Positions 36,673-47,239 of a stretch of 64,000 nucleotides of DNA are shown here, piece by piece; within the stretch, counting starts at the first letter, position 1, and each line of letters starts with the position of its first letter. The position numbers were made by a program, and so were the translations under genes. Origin of the DNA: Sipunculus nudus (lineage: Eukaryota; Annelida; Sipuncula; Golfingiida; Sipunculidae); NCBI GenBank assembly GCA_026874595.1, contig CM049311.1:48363676-48427675 (forward strand), given 5' to 3'. The notes under the pieces were generated by a model. That model had not been told where the DNA came from. It did no database searches and was given only the letters and a program-made list of their open reading frames with translations.

Positions 36673-38935
36673 ATGAAATCCCCAACCTTTCTTTTACTCT
36701 CTCTCATGGCGGACAAGTATGGGCTTATGTTTGGTACTTTAACATGCAGGATATCCCATACTTAATCATATAGAAATGTAACAACACTGTATTTCAACAT
36801 AGATAAACATTTAATATAAAGAATATATACAATAAATCTCTAAATAAATTCAAGCCTAATATATTCCTACACAAACTCACATTTCTACTTTAAAGTCTCC
36901 TTACTATTTCAAGGGCAATACCTATTACCGGTATTATAAAATGTTTAATTAACGCGAGTAGTAAAGCAATGCTTATAGAATCTTATAATTCTGAGAAAAT
37001 AAAATGATCAAAGTTAAAGTAAACTAGCAATCGTTTCAGTCTTTAGCAAACAAGCATGCATTCTGGCAGCACAATGCCATGGACATAAAATTATAATCAA
37101 ATCAAAACTAAGTCCAAATCAGTGAAAGTTCCTGAAATGTTCAACAACCAAGAATTGTAAACACATTAATGCAAGTCATGTTAGTCATATGATTAGAATG
37201 ATTTTGATGGCATGGTGCATTGACAAATTACATACTTGCTAATTTTTAACTATATCAGCTCTGAAAGGACTATAATTGGAAGCTGATACTGATAAAATGT
37301 TATCACAACACCTGATAAAACAAACCTCTGAGATATCACTGACAATGGTAGTCTTACCAAATTACATGCAAGCATTAACTGATAACACATTTAACAAGTA
37401 AACTTGTGTTCTATTTGCTCTATTTATATGTGATTTATTCAACTAAAATTCCTGAAATATTAGTCAAAGAATAAACTACATTCTGGTATTTTGTGGTGGC
37501 TGAATCTTACAGATATAACGAACAGAACTGAACAATTCTTGGTTCAGTTTTATGATATATTAATAGCAATAAGACAAATACAAAACTTTAGCACCTTAGA
37601 ACTGCAAGATTCACATTTATTCATTCAATTTATTAAAGGATTTGGCCATAATAAACATAACAGGAAATGATATAAATGGGACATTATTCCTAATATAACA
37701 AGATATACAATTTCCTAGAAATAATTCTTTCAAAAATTAACTTGAATAAGATATCAAAACTGCTTACCAAGCAGACATGCATCAACAAGGTGAGTGATGT
37801 ATATGAAAAGTTCCATTCTGCATTAAGTTAAAGTCCTCTTTCTGAGTTTAAATGAGTCCTTTCCATCTTCCTGACCCGCCATGGTCCTGATGCAGACTGG
37901 ACATCTCTTCCTGGCATTCACTTTAGATGCAAAACAGGACTGTTTATCATCTTTGGTCACTGTTCATCCTTCACATTCCGGATGAACTGTCTTGAGTCCA
38001 ACATTCTGGACCTGATCCAGAGCATCATCATGCCAAAGGAAAGTCCTTCAATTCTCATCTCCTTAATGCCTCGGGCACAAATCCTATGAGTCATTATATA
38101 TGAGAGTCCACCAGGCGTTGATGTCCATAGTCTTATTATGTACACCATAATTTACTAAGTATATTTTAACAGAGATTTGCAAAGATCAAACCAACAGGTG
38201 TATTGCAGACCCAGAGTGAGCAAATTTGCAAGACCTGACCTGTCCATTACACGAGTCCAAGTAAATTTTTATAGTTGTTTCACACAGTCATTACTGCTAC
38301 ATACAAATTTTATTTTTATGCCACAGTCAGGTCTTGCAATGAGGAAACCAATCCCAAAATAACTTAAGATACCCTCAAGGTGGAAAATATGCCAAACTGG
38401 ACTTTTTCTCCAAACACAAATAAACAAATCGGTTCCAGATTCCTGGAAATGACCATTTTGTCTGTTTGGGGCCCTGTTACTTCCCACAAAAGAATTATTT
38501 TCAAATTAAATCCACCTTAAGGGTAAGGTCATACTTACCACTGTATCTATATCAAATAAAATTAAATGTCAATGTTATTAAACATATTTTAAGGATATTA
38601 AGTTGAAAGTGAAACATTCTCTTTTCATATCCTTTATTTAATTACCTTTCAGTATGTAAAATTCTTTGAATATTTTCTTTTGTCACACTGCACAACTTAA
38701 GGAACTTAATACACTACATAGCTGTTGTTGCTTACATGCAATAATACTTGACATACTTACTATAAATACTGCTTAAAAATAACAACTGTCTTAATAGCTA
38801 TGTTTCCCAAACATTTGTTGAGATCAAATGATCAAATTTAATACTTAGAATTATATCAGCAATTAGAAAGGAACTGTTGAGAATAAAAAAAATACAGTTA
38901 CATATAGCAAACCATATTGAAAATCTTCATTTAGG

Positions 38936-39061
38936 TCATCTTCCCTCAGTGTTGGTCAGATTCTTCAGGACATCAACAATGGGGATGCCTATGTCTTCAC
39001 ATGCTGTCACAATACTCTGGACGTTCTCCACGTTACCACAGCCAAGCTCTGCCTGCAGAAG
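38936..39061 (-). CDS. Terminal coding exon of an unrecognised gene
   Basis: On the minus strand a good acceptor (TTCTGTTTCAG at 39062 upward) precedes an open frame of 41 codons ending in TGA at 38936-38938. The residues begin LLQAELGCGNVENVQSIVTA and end DVLKNLTNTEGR. The frame is phase 0 and joins the exon at 60476-60538, also phase 0. The composition suggests the end of a helical repeat-type protein, but I do not recognise the family. AATAAA-type signals on the minus strand occur near 38632-38637, about 300 bp downstream. A longer plus-strand frame over the same bases is a shadow. Confidence 0.75.
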   Translation of the reverse strand, partial: LLQAELGCGNVENVQSIVTACEDIGIPIVDVLKNLTNTEGR

Positions 39062-39348
39062 CTGAAACAGAAAACACATAAACACCTCACATGTCATCAT
39101 TTGATGAAACAGAAGACACATATACCTCACCATGGCCTCATTTAATAAATCAGGTTTACCAGAAACATTTACACCATAAGCTTAACAGATAACATCCACA
39201 TACACAGTTTTTCTTTATACAACATTCAAATACAAAAATGTTCACCCCTGCTCTATCTCTTAAGAGATTATATAATCCCCTGGACAAGAATCATGGAAAA
39301 CATTCCAAACTCAAATAGGCTGACCACAGACAAACACAGAACCTTCTG

Positions 39349-40320
39349 TTGTAACTGTGGGGAGCTATAGACAAACATGTACACTCTGCTGTAACTGTTA
39401 GGAGCTAGAGACAAATATGTACACTCTGCTGTATCTGTTAGAAACTAGAGGCAAACATGTACACTCTGCTGTAACTGTTGGGAGCTAGAGGCAAACATGT
39501 ACACTCTGTTCTTACTGTTAGGAGCTAGAGACAAACATGTACACTCTGCTGTATCTGTAAGAAAGTAGAGGCAAACATGTACACTCTGCTGTAACTGTTG
39601 GGAGCTAGAGGCAAACATGTACACTCTGTTCTAACTGTTAGGAGCTAGAGACAAACATGAACACTCTGCTGTAACTGTTAAGAGCTAGAGACAAACATGT
39701 ACACTTTGTTCTAACTGTTAAGAGCTAGAGACAAACATGTACACTCTGCTGTATCTGTAAGAAAGTAGAGGCAAACATGTACACTCTGCTGTAACTGTTG
39801 GGAGCTAGAGGCAAACATGTTCACTCTGCTATTACTGTTAGGAGCTAGAGACAAACATGTACACTCTGTTCTAACTGTTAAGAACTAGAGACAAACATGT
39901 ACACTCTGTTCTAACTGTTAAGAGCTAGAGACAAACATGTACACTCTGCTGTATCTGTAAGAAAGTAGAGGCAAACATGTACACTCTGCTGTAACTGTTG
40001 GGAGCTAGAGGCAAACATGTACACTCTGCTGTATCTGTAAGAAAGTAGAGGCAAACATGTACACTCTGCTGTAACTGTTGGGAGCTAGAGGCAAACATGT
40101 ACACTCTGTTCTAACTGTTAGGAGCCAGAGACAAACATGTACACTCTGTTCTAACTGTTAAGAGCTAGAGACAAACATGTACACTCTGCTGTATCTGTAA
40201 GAAAGTAGAGGCAAACATGTACACTCTGCTGTAACTGTTGGGAGCTAGAGGCAAACATGTTCACTCTGCTATTACTGTTAGGAGCTAAAGACAAACATAT
40301 AAACTCTGCTGTAATTGTTC
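39349..40320 (+). repeat. 40-bp minisatellite with higher-order structure (~24 units)
   Basis: The unit is GTAACTGTTAGGAGCTAGAG followed by ACAAACATGTACACTCTGCT. A variant with GTATCTGTAAGAAAGTAGAGG is in every case followed by a GTAACTGTTGGGAGCTAGAGG unit (six such pairs), so amplification proceeded in multi-unit blocks. Flanking sequence is also duplicated: a GGACAAGAATCATGGAAAAC segment occurs at about 39282 and 40341. The array begins about 290 bp from the terminal-exon acceptor. Confidence 0.95.
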
Positions 40321-41097
40321 CGCAATTAAATAATCCCATGGACAAGAATCATGGAAAACATTCCAAAACTCCAACAGGCTGACCAAAGACAAACATGTAC
40401 ACTCTGCTGTAACTACTGGGATCCCAGGACAAAGAACCAGGGACAACATTCCAACAATGAATGGGCTGACAAAAAAATCCTGGACGAGGAATCTTTAGTG
40501 CTCCATGATTCTGATATAATGATATCAAACGCAAGACAGTGGGCTTGTATCTGAAAGCATGCTGTATTTTCCCTCCTTTTAACTAACTTAGCAAACTACA
40601 GCTAAGTAAGATTTATAGATCTCTGGGTTTGGCAAGCTACTTTGTCAAGGTACAGTTTCAAATATTTCAAGAACTTCGACCCTGTTCAATCCTTTAAGGT
40701 GATATGGGGCTTGGCTTTGGTCAATCTGAAATATAATAACTCTTAGTTGAAGCTTAAGTCATGACTAATAAACGGTCTCCAGGCCAGGTAAGCAGCTTCC
40801 TTTTATGTTATATCAGATGGATTATAAAGGTATACTGTGATTGGCTCTATATTTGCAGGTGAATTTTGTACGTTGAAGTTTCGCTTTTTCAGTGTTTTGT
40901 GAGGGTTCCATTTTAATGATCTCACCATACAGTGGTAATACAGTGTAATACCGGTACATCTTTTACTATATGATTTATCTAATATGCAAGCAAAATTTTA
41001 ACTATTTGATCAGGATTTACGGTTTTATATATGTGATAACTTCCCTTTCATACATATTGAGAATTTGAAACCATTGCGCAAAAAAAAAAAATAACTA

Positions 41098-42289
41098 GAT
41101 GTGTCGGAACGACATGAATGCCCCCGCCTGGGGCAAATTAGAAATATTTGTTTAATTTTGAAAAATTGTTTAAGTTCAGGAGGTGTCGTATAGTCAAAAG
41201 TAGGTCAACAAGAGCAAAATGTAAACTTGATCTGTAACGGGTGATTATCATGCAACACACCAAAAATCAGGCCAGTATCTGCAGGCATTGTGAAAAAAAA
41301 TCCATACGTGCATTTTTCATAAAAATTTCTGTCTTTCATGAAATTTTCTATGTTTAGGAGCCGTAAAACAATCAAAAATAGGTCAACCGGGACAAAACGC
41401 GAACTCGATCTGTAACTGTCATTATCTGCCCACACATAAAAAATCAGGGTGGTATCTGCAGGCATTGAGGAAAAAAAGTCCGTACATATGCATTTATGAA
41501 AATTTCTATTTTTCATGAAATTTTCTATGTTCAGGAGCAGTCAAATGGTCAAAAGTAGGTCAACTGGGACAAAACAAGAACTCGATCTGTAACTGGTCAT
41601 AATCTGCCTACACACCATAAAGGCCAATATCTGCAGGCATTGCGAAAACAAGTCCGTACATGTGTATTTGTCATGAAAGTTCATATTTTTCATGAAATTT
41701 TTTATGTTCAAGAGCAGTAAAATGGTCAAAAATAGGTCAACCGGGACGAAACGCGAACTGGATCTGTAACTGGTCATTATCTGCCCACATACCAAAAATC
41801 AGGCCAATATCTGGAGGTATTGTGAAAAAAAGTCCGTACATGTGTATTTGTCATGAAAATTTATATTTTTCATGAAATTTTCTATGTTCAGGAGCCGTAA
41901 AACGGTCAAAAGTAGGTCAACTGGGACGAAACGCTAACTCAATCTGTAACTGGTCAATATCTGCCGACACACCAAAATTCAGGCCAATATCTGCAGGCAT
42001 TGCGAAAAAAAGGCCGTACATGTGTACTTGTCATGAAAATTTCTATTTTTCATGAAATTTTCTAAGTTTAGGAGCTGTAAAACGGTGAAAAAGTAGGTCA
42101 ACTGGGACGAAACGCGAACTCTATCTGTAACTGGTCATTATCTGCCTACACACCAAAAATCAAGCCAATATCTGCAGGCATTGCGAAAAAAAGTCTGTAC
42201 AACTGTTTGATTTTGGAATGACGGAACGACGGACATGGGTAAAACTATATGCCCCGGCCACTTTGTGGCTGGGGCATAAAAAAAAAAAA
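41098..42289 (+). mobile_element. Pearl/Helentron-like element with ~178-bp tandem core
   Basis: The 5' part is AGATGTGTCGGAACGACATG and CCCCCGCCTGGGGC. The core has about six units of ~178 bp carrying GAAATTTTCTATGTTCAGGA, GGTCAACTGGGACGAAACGC, ATCTGTAACTGGTCATTATC and ATATCTGCAGGCATTGCG. The 3' end is GGAACGACGGACATGGG, then a hairpin of ATGCCCCGGCCAC and GTGGCTGGGGCAT with a 3-nt loop at about 42250-42278, then poly-A. Short flanks, a tandem core and a terminal hairpin fit the Pearl/Helentron-associated type described in bivalves; this class call is from general knowledge. Minus-strand frames across it are repeat artefacts. Confidence 0.75.
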
Positions 42290-43094
42290 TGACCACAGCA
42301 TATCAATATATCAGGGGTCCTAATAACATTTTGGGATTTCATTTTCTCATTGTCTCAATGAAAACAAATTGCATTTAAAAGGACATGTTTGCATGGTCTC
42401 CTACACAAATTTATGCTTTACCTGTCCAATCCTACAACACTTTCTTTTTATCATTAAATATTTTCATATTTAAGTCTAATTTAAAATATAATGAGGCTTT
42501 GTTAATAAGTTTGAAACATGTTAGTTCCCCTTGGTCTGCACAGCCAGCCATAACAGAGCACTTTGAGGATTTTAAGGGTCTCTTCAGCCTTTGAGAGCCC
42601 TACAGATGCTGAATAGCAGTATTAGAACACAAGCATATACCTAATCCAGGGTGGGCGGTGGGCAGGGGGTGTCAAAGAAATACGTTTAATGACTCAGGTT
42701 GTTTTTAGTTACTGAAAACTGTAACGTCTTGAATAAGCTCTCAAGGGTTGAGTCTTTTTCCAATACCCAACCTAAAGCTCATTCTAAATTGCTCTATAAA
42801 ATCAATAGCCACAAAATGTGTTGCCCCTTTATTTTTATATTATTAAAAATCTTATTCTATCAATTTGTGATCAACATTCAATGTAAGTTTAACTGCATTT
42901 TAAAATCCTTGACAAATTCACTGGAAGCATATATGTTAACTATTGTTTAAATTAAATATAGGTTCAATTTACAACAGGACAATTGCAAAGAAATAAATTT
43001 TTGTCCCTGGACTTGACTAAGGTATACTATTTAGTTTTAATTACATCAAGAAAAGTTAGAAAACTAAAATTCTGGATGAACTGGTTATGAAGGG

Positions 43095-43570
43095 TATCAA
43101 TTTCAGGGAAATTTAACCCGAATGCACTGCGGTTGTGATTGCTTGATGGGTTTGGTGAATGCGCGCACATTTGCATGAGAATTTTACCAATGCACCCCTC
43201 TCTGTCAAAGTGATGACCAAATATAATTCCTCATCCCGGAGATGCAATATCCAAGGGAGCATTTTAATTTCCTTGCTAATCCAGGCGACTGCTGCACAAT
43301 TAGATACAAGTGGAGGGGACGCCCCCAGCTCCCCCCTGCAAAATGCAGCAATGTGCAAATATGCATGATATTTTGTCAGTTTCATGTCACCCCTGGCCCA
43401 CAACTTTGCATAGCTAATTAAGCTAGACATTCTACCATAGATGAGTCACGTGTCTAAACTTAAATTACTTCAGCCAAAGGTTAGTTCTTCATTGCATCAG
43501 CTCACAAGTGGTTTGTTTATCTAATTACACTCCCTTGTTTGGTGGGCCCATCACAATGTTCACCAAATGA
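43095..43570. promoter_or_regulatory. Candidate intronic enhancer block, POU/homeodomain-rich
   Basis: This is non-repetitive sequence containing ATGTGCAAATATGCATGATA, TTTGCATAGCTAATTAAGC, AACTTAAATTACTTC and GTTTATCTAATTACAC. Octamer-like ATGCAAAT/GCAAATATGC and TAATTA cores are dense. Several frames of 69-134 codons cross 43113-43990 on both strands, but none has a recognised domain or good splice pair. Confidence 0.35.
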
Positions 43571-44479
43571 GAATTGTACATCATTACCAAGTTTGTCATC
43601 TCTCAGTGGAGCAATTCCACCCCTACCCAGTCTTTGGGCATGCCATCTCACGATATCGGCTCCCCATGTAATCATTTTTAATCCTGGCCAGCTGGTGACT
43701 CAAATGCACATCAAACTCTTATTCACATTGGGCACTTGTGTAGCAATTGCATGTTCAATTCTCTCATCAAAAGCAGGCTTAATTTCTTATCCCCTCTTGG
43801 CAAAAAAAGAGAGATTCCTTTGGTACCACTTGAGAATCAGAATATTGCTTGTAGCCTTTTTAATCTTAATTTGCAGGTTTTCTTTGTTTCTTTCTTTCCT
43901 GTTTTTAATTCTCCAAATGACCACATCCAGAGCTTTGAAATAAACATTTGCACACAATTCTGGAAGGCAAAATCACATTTCTACCAATAAACATCACTGG
44001 AATTTGCATTTTTGGTTTTGAAATGGAATGTATAAAATAGTCATGTCAGTTTAATGGGGTAAATTTTGATTATACTAGATATAAAATATGAAATATAAAC
44101 TGTATCTCAATCTCAAAGTACTTATATTATAAATTTATTTTACTGTAAAAATGAAAACTTATAATATTTTTAAATAAAGTTAACCACAGCTTTCTGCCAA
44201 CAGTTCTATACGTGAGTAGAGTTTTGGCAGCCATAGAACAAATAAGAAACCTTAAAAATCAGTGATCCTTGAGCTTCCATGTTCCTGACAGTCATCTCGT
44301 TGTAACTGTTCTATTAAAACCAGTTTCTAATACACCTAAGAACAAAATTAAAATTGTTCTAAACCATCAACTATGCAAATCCATAGAAATCATTATATAA
44401 CCAAGCCCTAATATAATCTTTATGTTAACTAATTTCTAAAATGTAATTTGTTTAAGGTACCTTCTGATTCACTGACATG

Positions 44480-45095
44480 GGAACCTGTGAATCATTGGCT
44501 GTCAGATGCTCTAACATGTGAACTTGTTATCATTGGCTGTCAGTTGCTCTAACATGAGAACTTGTGATTTATTGGCTGTCAGATGCTCTAACATGTGAAC
44601 TTGTAAATCACTGGCTGTCAGACGCTCTGACATGTGAACTTGTGATTCATTGGCTGTCAGATGCCCTAACATGTGAACTTGTAAATCACGCTCTGACCAA
44701 TCTACTTGTGAATCATTTGCTGTAAGATGCTCAGACAAGAGAACTAATGTGATTCATTGGCTGTCAGATGCTCTGACAAGAAAACTTGTGAATAGTTGGC
44801 TATCATATGCTCTGACAAAAGAACCTGTGAATCACTTGCTGTCTGATGCTCTGACATGAGTACTTGCGCATTATTTGCCATCAGAAGCTCTAACATGAAA
44901 ACTTGTGAATTATTGGCTGTCAGATGCTCTAGCATAAGAACTTGTGAATCACTGGATGTAAGATGCTCTGACTAGAGAACTTGTGAATTGTTGGCTGTCA
45001 GATGCTCTAACATAAGAACTTGTGAATCACTAGTTGTAAGATGCTCTGACATGAGTACTTGCAAATCAGTGGCTATCAGACTCTCTGAGAGAAGA
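44480..45095 (+). repeat. 39-bp minisatellite (~15 units)
   Basis: The unit is approximately ACATGTGAACTTGTGATTCA then TTGGCTGTCAGATGCTCTA. With a 13-codon period the minus strand reads repeated MLEHLTANDSQVH-like residues, so the open frames at 44511-44738 and 44744-44935 follow from the repeat. Confidence 0.92.
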
Positions 45096-45479
45096 ATTTT
45101 CACTTTTTGTTTAGCATGGTGACATTCATTTTTCAATTCATCCTTTAAATTATATTTTTTGTTTGGCTTTTAAACTTTCTAAGATCCTCTCCAGACTCAT
45201 GTCCTGTTGACAGTCTTCAATCTATTCCTCTTTTTGCCTTCCTCTATATTGAGCACAGTTCAGCATAAAAAATTAACATCATCAACAAACACCAGGTTAA
45301 AAAGCTCCTGGTTAAATGATGATTCTATCTCTACCCTTCCATTAAAACTTTCCCATTTTTTCTCTCATCAGATGTTCACCCTGAGGCATACAATGCTGAT
45401 GTTAACTATTTTACACTCTCAGAACCAGATTATTCTTCACCCCGGGGTGTCAAACTTATCTCGACTTCTGATCAACAAT

Positions 45480-45690
45480 TTCTAGTGAGCACGACCTGAA
45501 TTTCTGAGGGTGTTTCTTCATAACGCACGTCATGACCCGATGGCCTTCTGGAATGACGGACTATTTATCTGATAGTTTTAATCAGAGAATGCCAATCAGA
45601 TCATCCATCATGGCGGAGCCCGCGACAAGCCGTGGATGATGCATCATTTACTGTGGTCCTTCCTGTCTTATCTCCGATAGTTCGTCCATG
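45480..45690. promoter_or_regulatory. Candidate intronic regulatory block
   Basis: The block contains ACTATTTATCTGATAG, AATGCCAATCAGATCATCCA, and CATCATGGCGGAGCC (YY1-like) next to CGTGGATGATGCATCATTTA. It is GC-richer than its flanks. An alternative promoter is possible but unproven. Confidence 0.3.
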
Positions 45691-46194
45691 TTCAGAAATG
45701 TCAGCCCTTACCCATAAAATGAACCTTACAAATACCATGAATGTCTTGTTACTGGATAATTTACAACTTTCCCTGATTAATGTCCAAGAGTCTGAAACCA
45801 AGATTTAAGTCAAATGACAAAATATCATTATGCTGTTTAATAGCTTTATTAGGTATCCCAGTAATCAAACAAGTGACCCATGGGTCATGACGCTCAGCTG
45901 ACTTGGAAGAGATTCGCAAAAGGAAATTTTATCATCAGAATGGTAGTATATACCCATTCAACTGAAGCATCAAACAGATTAACCAACAGGCCAAGATTTA
46001 GTCTGTATTTATATATCTCAAAAATAGAGAAAAAATGTGTAAACTTTTAAAACTAGAATACGGGTAACCGACAAGTGACTACATGTATCCGCCAAATCAG
46101 AGGTGAATGGGTGAAGTGAGGCATTGATTGAGTGGCAAGGGGAAATAGAGTGAGGTATGTTGCATATTAGCATGGATGTCTGCAGCCTAAATGT

Positions 46195-47060
46195 GTATGT
46201 AGGTTGTGCCACCTACCACAAATCCAGAAAGCTGTCCAAGTTGTATACACCTGCAAAATTTTAGGCAGGAAAGTCAAACCACTACATGTATATGAGCAAT
46301 TTTTGCCCATGGCAGACAAACAGACAAACACTGTGCAAAAATCTTTGCAGGTGACCCCTCCAGTTTTGTGTATGATAAAGACCTATGTGAGATCTAAACA
46401 CATGCACAATTTTGGCCCAATCGGTCAAATGGTTCCTGAGATATGAGCTTGGATGTGTGTAGCGTTAACAAGAATGTAGGTGGCACCAACTGTCATAAAA
46501 TCAAGAAAGCTGTCCACGATGTATAAACCTGCAAAATTTTAGGCAGTTATGTCGAACCACTACAGAGAAATGAGTGATTTTAGGCCACGGCAGAATAACA
46601 GACAGACGCTGTGCAAAAATGGTTGCAGGTGGCGCCACCAGTTTTGCGTATGATAAAGAGCTATGTGAGATCTATACACATGCAAAATTTTTGTCCAATC
46701 GGTCAAACGGTTCCCGAGATATGAGTTTGGATGTCATCTGCGTGAATGTGAATGTAGGTGGCGCCCCCTGTCATAAAACCAAGAAAGCTATCCAGGATGT
46801 ATATGCATGACGAATTTCAGGTGAATTAGTCAATTCACTGCAGAGATATGAGTGATTTTAACCCAAGGCAGATGAACAGATGGACACTGTGCAAACATGG
46901 TTACAGGTGGCGCCACCATTTTTTGTGTATGTTATAAAGCAATCCAAGGGCTACATTTGTATCAATTTTATTTCCTGATCGGTCAAACGGGTCCCGAGAT
47001 ATGAGGGTTTATTAGTGGAAACAGGCCCACAAATGGACACTGGATAGAGAGGAAAGGTCA
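46195..47060 (+). repeat. ~285-bp tandem array (three diverged units) inside the element
   Basis: Units carry CTGTGCAAAAATGGTTGCAG, GTGGCGCCACCAGTTTTG, CCAATCGGTCAAACGGTTCC, CGAGATATGAG and AAGAAAGCTNTCCANGATGT. The array is related to the smaller array at 5730-6120. Confidence 0.75.
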
Positions 47061-47239
47061 GAGGTCAACGCAAATTGGTTAGGCACCAGTTCAAATGTGA
47101 CCCGACAATTGGTGTGAGTTTCAGAAAAATCAGTCCATTAGTTTCCGAGGAGCTCTATGGAAACAGACGCCGCGGCGGCGGAGGAACTCGGTCAAAAACA
47201 TAGTATCCGCAAAACTTCGTTTTGTCTGTACAAAAATAC

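Larger units (their letters stand above)
17902..38935. other. Intergenic region between two minus-strand genes
   Basis: This is about 21 kb between the F-spondin-like start codon and the stop codon of the next minus-strand gene. No supported exon was found apart from one weak candidate at 25530-25669. It holds microsatellites, transposon remnants, minisatellites and several GC-richer blocks, listed separately. Stretches such as 22520-23580, 25810-26640, 28270-29200, 29200-30240, 31550-32740, 35360-36600 and 36680-38900 show no repeat or gene that I can support. The part next to 38935 must include the 3' UTR of the next gene. Confidence 0.6.

Noticed and set aside
37957-38148. 63-codon minus-strand frame downstream of the terminal exon
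   Set aside because: It lies after the stop codon at 38936 and has no recognised domain; a 3' UTR or intergenic location is more likely.
41205-42342. Series of similar minus-strand frames as a gene family
   Set aside because: They are successive units of the ~178-bp element core.
44511-44935. Repeated MLEHLTANDSQV protein on the minus strand
   Set aside because: This is a direct translation of a 39-bp minisatellite; both frames end where unit spacing changes.
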